Shown piece after piece: positions 1 through 10,594 of a DNA stretch of 64,000 nt. Under the pieces are notes generated by a model that was given only the letters and a program-made list of their open reading frames with translations, searched no databases and was not told the origin of the DNA. The position numbers were made by a program, and so were the translations under genes. The stretch is from Microplitis mediator. Lineage: Eukaryota > Arthropoda > Insecta > Hymenoptera > Braconidae. The stretch spans positions 14,137,041 through 14,201,040 of the forward strand of contig NC_079974.1 in the NCBI RefSeq assembly GCF_029852145.1, given 5' to 3'. Numbering within the stretch: position 1 is the stretch's first letter; each line of letters opens with the position of its first letter.

Positions 1-240
1 TATTATTTTTTTTCTTAATCGAAAATATTTATTTAATAGCTCTTTATATTTCATAAAACCAAGTGGTTGTAGTAAAATGAATAAGTAAAACGTATAAAAG
101 TTTCAGTTCAACATTAGTAGGTTCGTCCAGTAGCTACCGTTCAAACCTAGCGATCAGAAGGACGGCAGTTCGCGCCCAGAGCCCAGCAGAATTTTCACCG
201 AGTTTTTTCACGTCATTTGCCTCTCTTAAATAGTTTATAC
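1..240. other. No gene recognised
   Basis: AT-rich start of the window. A TATAAAAG string sits at 93-100 followed by a more GC-rich stretch near 120-200, so a promoter or LTR fragment is possible. I see no initiator at the proper distance and no open frame that continues into a recognisable gene. Confidence 0.3.
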
Positions 241-548
241 GTTAATGGTCACACAAACTCTATTAGGATAATAATAATAAAATTTTTTTTAAATTAAATT
301 TATTTGTTTTGTCGATGCATGGGCCAAGTCTGGCAAGCAAGCATGGCTCAGATCTGGCCACCACGCATGGACCAGCCTTGGCAATGATGCCTGGGCCAAT
401 GGTAACAACCAAGCCTGGCACCCTGTTATCATCCCAGACTTTTGCCAAAGCTGGGCCAAAGCGGGTTTCCAAGCATGGGCCAGAGATCCACAGCATTGCG
501 CCAAGCGTGGCCCATATCTGGCCCCGTCGTATTTTCCTGTATGGGTAA
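241..548. repeat. GCCAAG-type palindromic minisatellite element
   Basis: From about 315 to 540 the sequence is an imperfect tandem of units built on GGGCCAAG, TGGCAAGC and TTGGCC, which are self-complementary. The right end reads, on the other strand, TACCCATACAGGAAAATACG, close to the ends of the related element at 24709-25506. Open frames here on both strands (Gly-Pro and Ala-Arg rich) follow from the repeat and are not taken as genes. Confidence 0.6.
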
Positions 549-1324
549 AATTATCCGTCAATGACTTCGATCCTGGATCAATTAGCGTTCAGACTTCTTT
601 ATTATTTAGTATCGATTATAATCAGGCAATTATACTTGCAATACTCACGTACTTTATATTCTGTATATCTTATATTTCTTCCTGGCAATTAACTTGCAAA
701 GTAATACTTTTATTGTTTATTAGTTATTAATTATAATTATATTTAAGTGTATGGAAAGCATTATACGTTACCGGCGACACATTCGCGGCATTAATATTAG
801 AATTAAGTAATAAAATCAATGTACAACAAGGCGTTATTCCACGTGGTTACGGATTGCGTATCCGGCGTTCCAACCAGGACTACGTTATTGTACCTTGCGG
901 AAATCAATGTAAGTAAATGAATCTCTGTTACGATTGGCAATAAACCTGCATATTTCTATAATATCAATCCTTGACATTATACATTGCCTTTGTTCTATCC
1001 TCATCCTAAAATACTGGTAAGACTGCCGAATAATATGATATAATAATTATAAATTGAGTTAAAAGTAGTAACTCGACTATCAATAAGTATAATCTATAAT
1101 ATAAATACAATCTATAACTTTATAATAAGCCGTGAGGTAAGTTGATAAGCTTTTGATACGTTGCCGAGTTTGAATAAGTGCGGGTCTTTGCTTTGCAAGA
1201 ACCCCAGCCCACTGCTCTGTCCAGCATAAATAAAAATTTCGTAGAGGCCGGCCTAAGCCAGGGTTCAACCCGCGAATTCTGGTGGCTGCTGGTAAAAATC
1301 GCGAAGACGAAAAGCGATTTGTCT

Positions 1325-1326
<2 letters not shown>
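547..1326 (+). repeat. LTR-like dispersed repeat, copy 1 (5' truncated)
   Basis: This matches 54588-55317 over nearly its whole length, sharing for example GATCCTGGATCAA, CGTTCCAACCAGGACT and CCAGGGTTCAACCCGCGAAT. The full copy at 54415 starts TGAGAC, ends GTCTCA and is flanked by GTAT on both sides, so this is best read as a solo LTR or small TIR element. The 5' end here is replaced by the minisatellite element that ends at 548. No protein is encoded. Confidence 0.6.

Positions 1327-1400
<74 letters not shown>
1327..1400. repeat. (AT)n microsatellite
   Basis: A pure alternating AT tract of about 74 bases directly abuts the GTCTCA end of the LTR-like repeat. Confidence 0.95.
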
Positions 1401-1405
<5 letters not shown>

Positions 1406-1766
1406 CTGGGATGAGGTTCGTGGAACTTAATCACTACGATAAATAACTTTATCTGACTCCAATTATTAGTGTTAACAAAATAATAAATATTTAGTTTTAT
1501 TTAATGAATGATATAATACAAGGTAATGCGGTTGCATTAGATACGTGTTAGCTAGTTGCCGTGTAACTCTCTATTGTACGTGTGTACTGTACCGTGTACT
1601 GTTGCTACTGAATATCATATCCGCGTGGGCGAAATATTCGGCGATCGATAACGATCGATGATTGACAGACTTATCCGAAATTATGAATATCAGAAATATC
1701 CGTAGTGACGTAGTCGCTACATATATATATATTAATTATTAATAAAAACTATTTATTTCTTTCTAG
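1401..1766 (+). other. Probable intron sequence
   Basis: Non-coding sequence ending in a pyrimidine-rich tract and AG at 1765-1766, immediately before the exon at 1767. It probably belongs to the intron of that gene together with the repeats upstream. Confidence 0.4.
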
Positions 1767-1930
1767 CTTGCCAAGATAATTTAGATAAATTTATTAATAT
1801 GGATCCGGAAACTGGTTTAGGTACTGTGATGAATTTGAAACAGTTAGTTAATCAATTTTATCGACCAAGCGTTAAGCAAACATCATCTCCAGCATCAAAA
1901 TTTTCAGAAACTGAAGCAACATCAAATTAA
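1767..1930 (+). CDS. Last coding exon of an unrecognised host gene (partial)
   Basis: A polypyrimidine tract with TTTCTTTCTAG ends at 1766. The open frame begins after two bases that complete a split codon and runs 53 codons to TAA at 1928-1930. The readable peptide starts CQDNLDKFINMDPETG, continues through GTVMNLKQLVNQFYRPS and ends in a Ser/Thr/Glu-rich tail, SETEATSN. Codon use looks like a real exon: mixed third positions and no low complexity in the first 36 residues. I do not recognise the family. No upstream exon is visible within the window, so earlier exons should lie to the left of base 1 or be hidden in repeat-rich sequence. The 3' flank contains AATAAA-like strings near 2050-2065. 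The exon could belong to a conserved small protein or be an exon fragment; the clean acceptor and stop favour a working terminal exon. Confidence 0.5.
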
Positions 1931-2455
1931 GAAAAAATTAAAAACTAAAAACATTTCAATTTCGTTGATTAATTACATAATTAAATAATTGCTTGATATC
2001 TATTCATAAATATGTTATGACTATTGTATTAAAAAAATTTTCAAATCATAAATATTAATAATAAAATTCACGCCAGTTCAGTAAAATACATCAAAATTTT
2101 ATTGATGTAATTACTAAGATTTTAAGAACAACTATTTAAATGTTTTTTTATAATAAAAGCTTATTCAATTTTACCCTACTTTGTCCAAAAAAAATATAAC
2201 TGAACATGTTTACTGTTATTTATTCGAATAGTTATAAATTATATACAATGTAATCTTAATGCAATAGATCCAGCACTGAGCTATGACCTTGTAAAAAGAA
2301 TTTTATAATTTTCGAATTTAACCTTAATTTATATTTATCAAAAAAATTTATTATTTTCACAGTAGTGTCTATAAATAATAAGAAAATTATACGGATTAGA
2401 GTGCATTAAACAACATAACTGAGCAATATGTTTTTTAAGGCATGACTGTTGTGAT
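1931..2455 (+). other. 3' flank of the exon, no other gene
   Basis: AT-rich sequence with several AATAAA-like strings near 2050-2165 that could serve as the poly(A) signal of the gene ending at 1930. Nothing else is recognisable. Confidence 0.4.
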
Positions 2456-2570
2456 CCCTGAAGAAAATTTTTCGGACTTTTGTCCGAAAAAGTCTTTAGA
2501 ACTCTGAAAAAGTCTTTAGAACTCTAGAACTGAGTTTTTCAGACAGAAGTCCGAATAATTTTCACCAGGG
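2456..2570. mobile_element. Small hairpin MITE, CCCTG...CAGGG
   Basis: A 115-base element whose ends are inverted copies of CCCTGRWGAAAATTTTTCGG. The interior is also self-complementary around AAAGTCTTTAGAACTCT. AT flanks both sides. A second member of the same family lies at 34112-34206. Confidence 0.75.
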
Positions 2571-2632
2571 ATTAAATAAAACCTGTTATTTTAAAACTAT
2601 ACTAAAGACTGATATTGTTCACAATCTCAATA

Positions 2633-2870
2633 CACGGAAAAAAAAATATTATGATTGGCACGATCTACTAGATAGTGGTGATTTACGTATCGTGAAGGGA
2701 GCGATGTGTAGAGCCACCTTCGCGATCCATTCTAGTCCCATTCACGATCCGTATTGCTGTTAGCACGATACGTAACAATACGCGCACTGACCTCCAAATA
2801 GCAAAACGAGTATTGCAACAGTCAGTATACTGTATCGCGCTGGTCACAATAAATTTTCCTCCGTGAATGA
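2633..2870. mobile_element. MITE with CACGGA ends
   Basis: The left end ACACGGAAAAAAAAATATTA is the inverted counterpart of the right end, which reads TTCACGGAGGAAAATTTATT on the other strand. The interior has many cGATaCG/CGtATCG strings. No coding capacity. Confidence 0.65.
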
Positions 2871-3474
2871 TCTATAACCAATAATATGCACTTATCAATT
2901 AATTGTAACCTAAGTATGAAAAAAAAAAATATACTTATCAATAAAATTGTACAAAAATTAACACTGTAATGTTAACTTTTGCAATTATAATGTGATTTTA
3001 CTACAATTACTGTAATTCTTGTGATACTTAAAATTTTTTACTCTTTCATAATTTTGAAATTTCTACTATCTATAATAATTTATGAATAATATATTTATAA
3101 TATTCTTAACATAAATTTAATTTAGAATGCGAATTAAAATCATAAAATTAATGGATTTTAATAATAGGTTTAAACCAACTGCAGTTAGCATCACTAAATT
3201 ATAATATAGTTCATTTTTATAATTTAAATATTTACATTAATTGATGTCAGAACTCATACATTTAGTAGAAAAGAATTAATACTTTTAAGTTAATTATTTA
3301 CTAAATTTTAACATCGAATAATAAAATGTATTAAGCCAACGAATAAATAAAAAAGAAAATTTATATAACTAGCGTACATCTTTCGCGCGCAAGCGCGCGC
3401 GTGTCATTTTTTATATTTTATTTTAATTTATTTTGTGTCGTTTGCATATATTTTTCGCTTTCGACCAGTCACGT
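2871..3474. other. AT-rich intergenic, no gene
   Basis: AT-rich sequence with poly(A)/poly(T) runs. A short alternating GCGCGC tract near 3383-3403 stands out in base composition. No open frame or recognisable repeat end. Confidence 0.4.
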
Positions 3475-3476
3475 TA

Positions 3477-4987
3477 CCCTAGCGAATTCGATCATGCCGA
3501 AATTTTGGGTATTTTTTGAGTGTGTTTTGGACATAGTATACATTTGATAACATTTGGGTACGTTTTACGAATAATGCCCTAATCATACCGAAATAATACC
3601 GAAATTACCGTAAATGTTGGGTATGTTTGTGAACTTTTCATACCCAAATTATACTGTAGAAAAATAATTTTTAAAATATAGTATAGATGGCGTTTATAAA
3701 TGAAATGCATTTTGGCTCTCTTAAATTAGCGGGGACAAATTAATTTTTTTAACTTTTTTTTTTTGCTAATTCGTTTATTAAAATAATAATAATTATTATA
3801 GTAATAATTATTATAATAATAATTATCATAATAGTTATTATTATAATAATTATTATTATTATTTAAATAGACCGCGCAATTGATTCGAAATTCGCGCATG
3901 TGCAGTAGGATTTATTTGAAGATATACAGTTGGGTGGGTGTAATTATATTAAAAAAATTAATTACAAAGAAAATAAAATCAAACAAATGTTTTTTTTTAT
4001 CGAACAAACAATATCTAGTTGAGATTGATAAAAAAAATGTATGTCACTACTACATTATCAAGAGCCAGGTTCAAGTCAAATTTTTAAATATTATTTATAA
4101 AAAACAATAATCGAACAAAAATTAATTTTGATCAAACAATCAAGAACAAATGACGAACAAACGAATTAACAAAAAAAAGTTGAAAAAATTAATTTGTCCC
4201 TGCTAATTTAAGAGAGCCCCTTTAGCTCCAGTCTGTTACTCTTGGAGCAAATAGTGTATCGTCTCCATACTGTTTTACAGTTTTGCTCCATTATACTATT
4301 GATTTGATTGTTTAATAAAAACTTTATATTCTAAATTGTTTTACTGGCGCTGGTAGTGAAAGTTATAAATAATTATGTCAACTAATAAAAAATAATGAAA
4401 GTAGCTAAAAAAAAGAAGCATTAAAAAAAAACAATTTAAAGCATACGAAGAAACATAACCCTGAACATAATATTTATCGATGGGTCACAGACTTTCTTAA
4501 AAACGATGGATTTGCTCGAAAGAAGCAGAACAAGAACTCTGAAATATTTCCTAACAGGCAGCGAAGAGCGAAATCTATTTAAAAATAATTAGAAATTATT
4601 TTTATTTTCTTTATTAATAATATCAAAAACTTTTTCATTTTTATTGCTCTTAAAAAAATTTAATAAAATAACTAATTTATAATTTAATAAAAATTTCAAA
4701 ATTTGAATAAACATGTATTTTATTTCTCTCCTATCAATTTCTTATTTATATTAATAAATTAATTTTATTGGTTAATAAATTAAAATTTGACTGCTAAATT
4801 TAACAATTAAAAAAAAAATTAGAGTACTTTTTAGGTATATAATGTTCACAAACATACCCAAAATAGAAGCATTATTTAGGTATAATTTGGGTATTTTTTT
4901 TGGTATATTACCGAAAAATGACCGGAACTGGGCTAAAACTCAGTGGATATTTTCAGTATTTTTTAAGTATGACCGAATTCGCTAGGG
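3477..4987. mobile_element. TA-flanked TIR element CCCTAGCGAATTCG
   Basis: The left end CCCTAGCGAATTCGATCAT is inverted at the right end (ATGACCGAATTCGCTAGGG), and TA flanks both sides. Subterminal parts also match in inverted order around TTTGGGTATGTTTGTGAAC. The interior carries another TIR element at 3714-4218. There is no transposase, so it is non-autonomous. Confidence 0.8.
3714..4218. mobile_element. Nested TIR element GGCTCTCTTAAATTAGC
   Basis: GGCTCTCTTAAATTAGCGGG begins at 3714 and its inverted copy ends at 4218; the inverted match extends about 45 bases through AATTAATTTTTT. The centre contains an AAT/ATT-rich stretch (3780-3865). It sits inside the element at 3477-4987, so it inserted later. 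Confidence 0.75.
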
Positions 4988-5240
4988 TACGAATGGTTTA
5001 GCTTCACATATATTTTATCTAAATTTTATTATAGGATACCCAACAACGAAATTTGTTTATTATATATTATTAATAATTAGTAATAAGTATTAAAAGTAGT
5101 TTTATTTATTTACTCATTTTTTGGTTTCATAAATTATCAATTAACACCCAGTACCGAAAATACAAGAAATAGCAATGGAATTATCTGTGTTTTTTTATAT
5201 TTAGTTCCTATAAAATTGATCGCTTTGTCAACATATATAT

Positions 5241-6394
5241 GGGGCATTCCACGCCAAATCGACCATTTTTGAACCCGACCCCTTTACATTTAGCTGAAAT
5301 TTTTTTCTCTTTTTCTACCCGATCAAAAACGTTTCTCATAATTTTTTCAAATTTTTTCACTCAACCAAAAAAAAGTTATAAATTTTTGAAAAAAATGGCT
5401 TTTTTATTTCAAATAGCTATAACTTTTTCAAAATTCGACTGATTGGGACTTTTTTTTCAAAATGTTTGTTTTTAAATTTACTTTTTGAAAAAAAATACAA
5501 AAAAATTATTGCAACCTATCTTTATTGTTTTTTTGTAGATTTTTAGAAAAAATCAAAAATTTTGCGATGTTTACCATTTTTGATTTTTTATGTTTTTTTT
5601 TTTTTATATAAAACTTTGATATTTACTGCAAATCCTCGAATTTCTTCAGCGTGGTATTTTTTTCTGAAAACTACATTCAAAAACGAAGAAAATGAAAAAA
5701 AAGTTTTCGTTTGGTCCATTTTTGGACAAATGCCGACAAATCAAAAAAATTCCTTCTACTCTTATTGTTTTATGGTTAAAAGAATTTTTTTTTTAATTGC
5801 CAGCATCTGTCAAAAAATGGACCAAACGAAAACTTTTTTCTCATTTTCTTCGTTTTTGAATGTAGTTTTCAGAAAAAAATACAAAAAAAATTATTCAGGA
5901 GGTCCTTCTATTTTTTAACTTGATTTTTCGAACAAAATTCAAATCATTTCGATGATTGCCATTTAAATTTATTGTTTTTATTTTTTTTCCAAATTTAAAA
6001 GTTCTCTGAGCACTCTCAAAAATTCTAAGCATGGTGTTATGAGAAATAAGGCTAGTTGTAAAATTGTTTTTATTTCAATTGGAAAAAAAAAATATAAATT
6101 GAAAAAACACCACTCTAAAAAAGTTTGAGAATTTGCAGAAAATAATTTTTTTGTATTTTTTTTTAAAACAAAAATTAAAAAAAAGTCCCAATCAGTCGAA
6201 TTTTGAAAAAGTTATAGCTATTTAAAATAAAAAAAGCCTTTTTTTTCAAAAATTTATTACTTTTTTTTTGGTTGAGTATAAAAATTTGAAAAAATTATGA
6301 GAAACGTTTTTGATCGGGTAGAAATAGAGAAAAAATTGTCAGCCAAATCTAAAGGGGCTGGGTTCGAAAGTGGTAGATTTGGCGTGGAATTCCC
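5241..6394. mobile_element. Foldback element, GGGGCATTCCACGCC family
   Basis: The left arm starts GGGGCATTCCACGCCAAATC and the right arm ends with its diverged complement (GGCGTGGAATTCCCT). Arms share long inverted stretches such as AAAAAGTTATAGCTATTT and CAATCAGTCGAATTTTG. Relatives are at 51492, 38084, 17912 and 55696. Reading from the terminus gives a 67-codon frame beginning MGHSTPNRP; the copy at 51492 has a like frame, but arm conservation alone could explain this. Confidence 0.8.
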
Positions 6395-6714
6395 TAAGAT
6401 AATATATAAGAAGGTATTCTAATCATGCAATGCATGATGGGAAATGTGTCAAGCTGTCACGCCGCCACGAGTGTGTCAGAAGTACTAGTCCATGCCTAAA
6501 GTACTTTCATGCTAACTCTTATGAAAATAATAAATAAATTAATAAATTGAAAATAACATAATGGCATTGATAAAAATTATTTTCACCCTCATATAATATT
6601 AATTAGTAGTAATTGTTAATTTAATAACCCTAATTCTAATAAATAAACCAAACAATATATTTATATGGTCAAACTGGTTTTTCTCAGGCGCAGTTTATCA
6701 TTTACCTTTGATTT
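6395..6714. other. AT-rich intergenic, no gene
   Basis: Contains a palindrome-like CATGCAATGCATGATGG near 6425 and otherwise unassigned AT-rich sequence. Confidence 0.35.
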
Positions 6715-6797
6715 GAATTTCGCAATCAGTCGGTAGCGCGGGCTGCCCGTGTTCAAGTGCCAACTTTTTGGGTCGGGTTCGCTTCCTGCGAATATTC
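6715..6797 (+). tRNA. tRNA-like sequence, probably a pseudogene or SINE head
   Basis: GAATTTCGC at the 5' side can pair with GCGAATATTC at the 3' side as an acceptor stem. CAGTCGGTAGCGCGGG resembles the D arm and A box, and CGGGTTCGCTTCCTG resembles the T arm and B box. A run of about 20 T follows. The D stem and anticodon stem are poorly formed, so I do not assign an anticodon. Confidence 0.45.
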
Positions 6798-7128
6798 TTT
6801 TTTTTTTTTTTTTTATTTTAAAATAATTATATTTAATAATAAATAACAGTATTGTTAATTATTTTTATTCGTAAATAATAATTATTAAATATGATTATTG
6901 AAATTATCTCTTTAATGAAAGGAAATTTTTGCAGAATAATTAAAAAGTTCAACAGTATATTTATCAAATAATAGAGCAAAAAAGTAACAATAATTTAATA
7001 AGTAACATAATTAAGCTAAACTATCGTATCTTTTGATCAACAATATTAAATAGATAAAATAAAAAATTATGTAATCTCAATTATTACATTGAGAAAAGGA
7101 TCATAACACAAGAGTGAAACAAGCTCCT
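6798..7128. other. AT-rich spacer, no gene
   Basis: A T-run followed by AT-rich sequence with inverted TAATAATTATT strings. Nothing recognisable. Confidence 0.35.
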
Positions 7129-7772
7129 TTATTTGCGGGCGTTTTTTGATGAAGTACGCATATACGCACTTCGAGAACTGAAGACAACAAGATTTTGGTT
7201 GTCTGGTTGTACTGTGATATCTTTTGCCAGAACGTGTAACCGCAAAGAAATGTATTTCTGTAGAACTTTATCAGAAATATTGTGGCATTTCGGGAAGTTC
7301 AACAAACGATTAACGGCAGCTTCTTTAATACTTTGCATTAAAACCTGGTGGACGTTCTGCAGGTATAATAATGCTTTTCCATAGGTAATAAAGATTTCTT
7401 CGGCGGTCTTCAAAAGTTCATAAACAGCCTCATTCGGGTGCTTCAAATTACCTCGGTTTAGTGCATCTGTCCGCGCCGATCACGCATTTGACAACGGTAC
7501 AGAAGAAATAGTTGCTGTTTCACAAACTTTGCAACTATTTGCTGAAACCAATACCGCCCAACCAGAAAGGTAATACAACCCATACCTCTGGATTCCCGAC
7601 AGAATGCAACCATCAGGAACTTCAATTGTATTCTTTGCTCCATCATCAGCAGTACGGAGTTCATCTTTTTTTTGTTTTAAGAACTCTAAATAATACGGTT
7701 CATCATCATCTTCATATGATGCAGACGAGGGAACTCGTAAATACTGAGCTACAGCCCTAGCAGACCTGATTT
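7129..7772 (-). pseudogene. C-terminal relic of a P/THAP9-like transposase
   Basis: Reading leftwards from about 7772, one minus-strand frame runs for about 210 codons and is broken by a single TGA near 7471. The upstream half has an acidic stretch (EDDDEPYYLEFL), then GLYYLSGWAVL and a CxxC pair (SCKVCETA). The downstream half (105 codons, 7129-7446) contains EAVYELLKTAEEIF and a helical tail. A GY/GW-box plus CxxC followed by a helical 'NEAVYELL...AEEIF' region is the layout I associate with the C-termini of P-element/THAP9-like transposases; this is family recall, not a search. The catalytic core and THAP finger are absent. The relic abuts the palindromic TTTACCGTAAA array at 7767, which could be the subterminal repeat of the same element. 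The stop and the missing N-terminus make it inactive. Confidence 0.5.
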
Positions 7773-8160
7773 ACCGTAAATTTACGGTAATTTTACCGTA
7801 AATATACCGTAGAATACCGTAAAATTCGAGTCGATTTACCGTAAATTACGGTAAACCCACCGTAAATTACGGTAAAACCACCGTAAATTACGGTAAATCC
7901 ACCGTAATTTACGGTAAATCGGTACTTTACGGTGGATTACCGTAAATCACGGCGGGTATACCGTAAATTTACCGTCGAATACGATAAATCTACCGTAAAA
8001 AATTCGGGTTTTTACCAAATTACCATAATTTACGGTGGATTACCGTATTTCCGTATTTTACGGTAAATCCACCGTAATTTACGGTAAATCGGCATTTTAC
8101 GGTGGATTACCGTAATTTACGGTGGGTTTACCGTAATTTACCGTAATTTGGGTCCGTTAG
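7767..8160. repeat. Palindromic array of TTTACCGTAAATTTACGGTAA units
   Basis: About 390 bases are made of alternating TACCGTAA and TTACGGTA words, so nearly every 15-25 base unit is its own complement. The right edge reads GGTCCGTTAGGGTAAC, on the other strand a TTACCCTAACGGACC end. It directly follows the transposase relic at 7129-7772. No coding capacity. Confidence 0.85.
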
Positions 8161-8224
8161 GGTAACTACACTTTAAACACTAAAAAGTGTTTAGTAAGTG
8201 ACTACAAGTATTTAAACGCTTAAA

Positions 8225-8557
8225 GTTTTTTATTCAACTCATGCGTGCTATTCACGTTTTATCATGCCTAAAATGCGAACCCTAAATGGCCGTTTACTGA
8301 CTGGTGAAAAATTATTTGTCAAAACGCAAAGATGTCTACTATCCCGGCCACTGTGACGTAATGAAAATAAACGTAACCATCTTTCAAACTCTTACTAAAT
8401 ATGGGGTAATTACAATTCCCTGTTGTTACCCATTGAGTAGCCAAAGTTATGATGCCGAATGTTTTTTTTTTCACCATGTCACTAAACAGCTATTGAGACT
8501 TCGCTTTTTAGGCGATTAATAAAACGTGAATAGCGCATATAAGTTGAATAAAACTAT
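8225..8557. mobile_element. TIR element with TTTATTCAACT arms
   Basis: TTTTATTCAACTCATGCG and TGCTATTCACGTTTTAT on the left are inverted on the right (AAAACGTGAATAGCGC and AAGTTGAATAAAAC). Non-autonomous. A 71-codon open frame inside (8304-8519) has no features of a known protein. Confidence 0.6.
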
Positions 8558-8570
8558 GGCGCAACATGTA

Positions 8571-8707
8571 GGGTAAGTCATAATCCGTCACCCGCGATGT
8601 GTTTAGCACTCGTCTCCGGTGCGCAGTATGCACTCGCTTCGCTCGTGCCTGCACACCTGCGACTCGTGCTAAACGCATCGCGCTGACACATTATGAATCA
8701 CTTACCC
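8571..8707. mobile_element. Small MITE, GGGTAAGT...ACTTACCC
   Basis: GGGTAAGTCATAAT at the left is inverted at the right (ATTATGAATCACTTACCC). TA flanks both ends. The inside is GC-richer, with ACTCGCTTCGCTCGTGC and GTGCTAAACGCATCGC. Confidence 0.7.
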
Positions 8708-8710
8708 TAC

Positions 8711-9400
8711 TAGTTACGCCAATAAGTATTAAAACAAAACACTTGGATATGCAGTGCGTTATAAATTAATTTATTAATTTATCTTAAGATTAATACAGGC
8801 TGGAATTTATTTCGTCAGCCGCATTAATTCTAAAATTCATAAATTCAATCGATTTACTCAAATAACGTCAATAAAAATCGGGATCCGCGTGACGCCAATT
8901 CACCGGCCTAAAATTCTAGTCAACCTGAAATCGAATTCTAGTCATTACGTGATTATTAAATTAATTTTAAGTTAATTAAAATATCTAAAAACTAAATAAA
9001 AGATACTAGAGTTTGGATAAATTAGATTGTGAGTAAAAAGTTGATAACGGATTATTTTGAATGTGAAATAGATTTATTGTCAAAATTGTCAGTGGAAAAT
9101 TTAGAAATGGAAAGTTATAGACGAATGATAATTGTGGTAAATTAACTAGAAAATGCTAATCCGAGAAAATAATGAGTGGAAATTTATAAAGTGGCAAAAA
9201 TTAATTAATTTATAATTTACATTAAACAAAAATAAATTAATTGATTGAAAAGACAGTAAATTATAGGATGAGAAAATTTATGTCAAGTATTGGGATGAAA
9301 TTTGAGTTGAAAAATTTGAGTGAGAGAATTACTGAGCAAAGTAAAGTTGATTAAGTAAATTTAATGTTAAAGGAAATCTGTGATTTAGTTCGATAGATGA
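8711..9400. other. AT-rich sequence, possible left part of a diverged TGTAAC-family element
   Basis: Purine-rich, AT-rich sequence with no open frame. It lies next to the minisatellite at 9410-9730, which belongs to the same element type as 34556-36006 in opposite orientation, so it may be the diverged body of a third copy. The terminal TGTAAC string is not recognisable. Confidence 0.3.
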
Positions 9401-9409
9401 TTAAGTAAT

Positions 9410-9990
9410 AATTATACATCCAGGGGATGATATTTTAAAGTAAATTTTAGTTATACATCCAGGGGATGATTTTAAGATGAATATTAGTTAATGTCCAGGG
9501 GGCAAAATATTAATCGGTATTAAGGTTTAACGTCCAGGGGACGGTTTTTTAACGTGGGAGTGTGTGGGTGTGGAAACGTCCGGGAGACGTATTAGTTTGC
9601 CATAAGATTCCGTCCAGGGGACGAGGTATAATTTAGTTTGTCATAAGATTCCGTCCAGGGGACGAGGAAAAATTTAGTTTGTCATAAGGAAATATTAGTT
9701 TGTCATAAGAAATATAGTTTGTCATAAGGTAATTAATTGTTATTAAAAGGTTTAAATAAATGATAAGCAAGGTGCTTAAGGTTATTAAAGTTAAAATTAA
9801 AGTTTTAAATAAATTTATTTCAGCCTGTTCACTATCCCTCTCTTCTCTCACAAAATATAATTTTACAACGACCCTGAGCATATAATAAAATTACATTAAC
9901 ATCCGGTTCTGGAAGGCCGAGTCCATCTTCCAGTGGCGCCCTAATATTCGACTATAATACTTAGGTGCGACCAGACTTGCCAAGCTAATC
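9410..9990 (-). repeat. GTCCAGGGGAC minisatellite and terminal part of a TGTAAC-family element
   Basis: From 9410 to 9730 CATCCAGGGGATG and CGTCCAGGGGACG recur with AGTTTGTCATAAG spacers. At 9900-9945 GGTTCTGGAAGGCCGAG and TTCCAGTGGCGCC are the inverted equivalents of GGCGCCACTGGAAG and CGGCCTTCCAGAACC at 19790-19850 and of the same block at 34598-34640. The copy at 34556 has matching GTCCCCTGGAC units. This is therefore a diverged, reverse-oriented third copy. Confidence 0.55.
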
Positions 9991-10029
9991 ACTCTGTCAT
10001 ATGACATCCATTTGAAAAACCCTTAAAAA

Positions 10030-10524
10030 ATGGCCATTTTCTGGGTTTTTAGTCGACTCATCGCTACTCTGCAAATATTGATAAAAAAATAATGTTGCCA
10101 AGTAATTTTACAGCTTAATGTACCCTCAAAAACCCTGGAAATTTTCAGATTGATCCATTGAACCGTTTGTCCGGGCCGATTGCTCAACGTTTTACAAAAC
10201 AATTAAAGGAACAAGTTTTGTTCCTTAATTTGTGTAATCATTACCAAAATGAAAAAATCAATTTTTTCGGATTTTCTTTCATTCTTGCGTTAGTTATTCA
10301 GTAAATGTAAGTTAAAGAGAAAAAAAAAAAAATTTCCGAAAAACGAGATAAAACAAGAATTTTTTTACTTTTTAACTTCCCGCTAAGAAAATCGACAATT
10401 TTCGAAAAATTGGGAAGTTATTGTTTTCACCCCGATTTGGGAAAATCGAGTTTTCATCAGATGTCGACGTTTTGAGGTCCTAGGAAGCTATTCTGAATAT
10501 TTTCAGAATGATGTCCGAGTGTCG

Positions 10525-10594
<70 letters not shown>

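Noticed and set aside
93..100. TATAAAAG as a host promoter
   Set aside because: No initiator at the right distance and no downstream gene; AT-rich DNA gives such strings often.
1321..1402. Tail of alternating Ile/Tyr in a frame across the (AT)n tract, and the same at 50766-51066
   Set aside because: Microsatellite translation only.
7767..8160. CRISPR-like regular array
   Set aside because: Units are contiguous palindromic words without unique spacers, and the sequence is eukaryotic.
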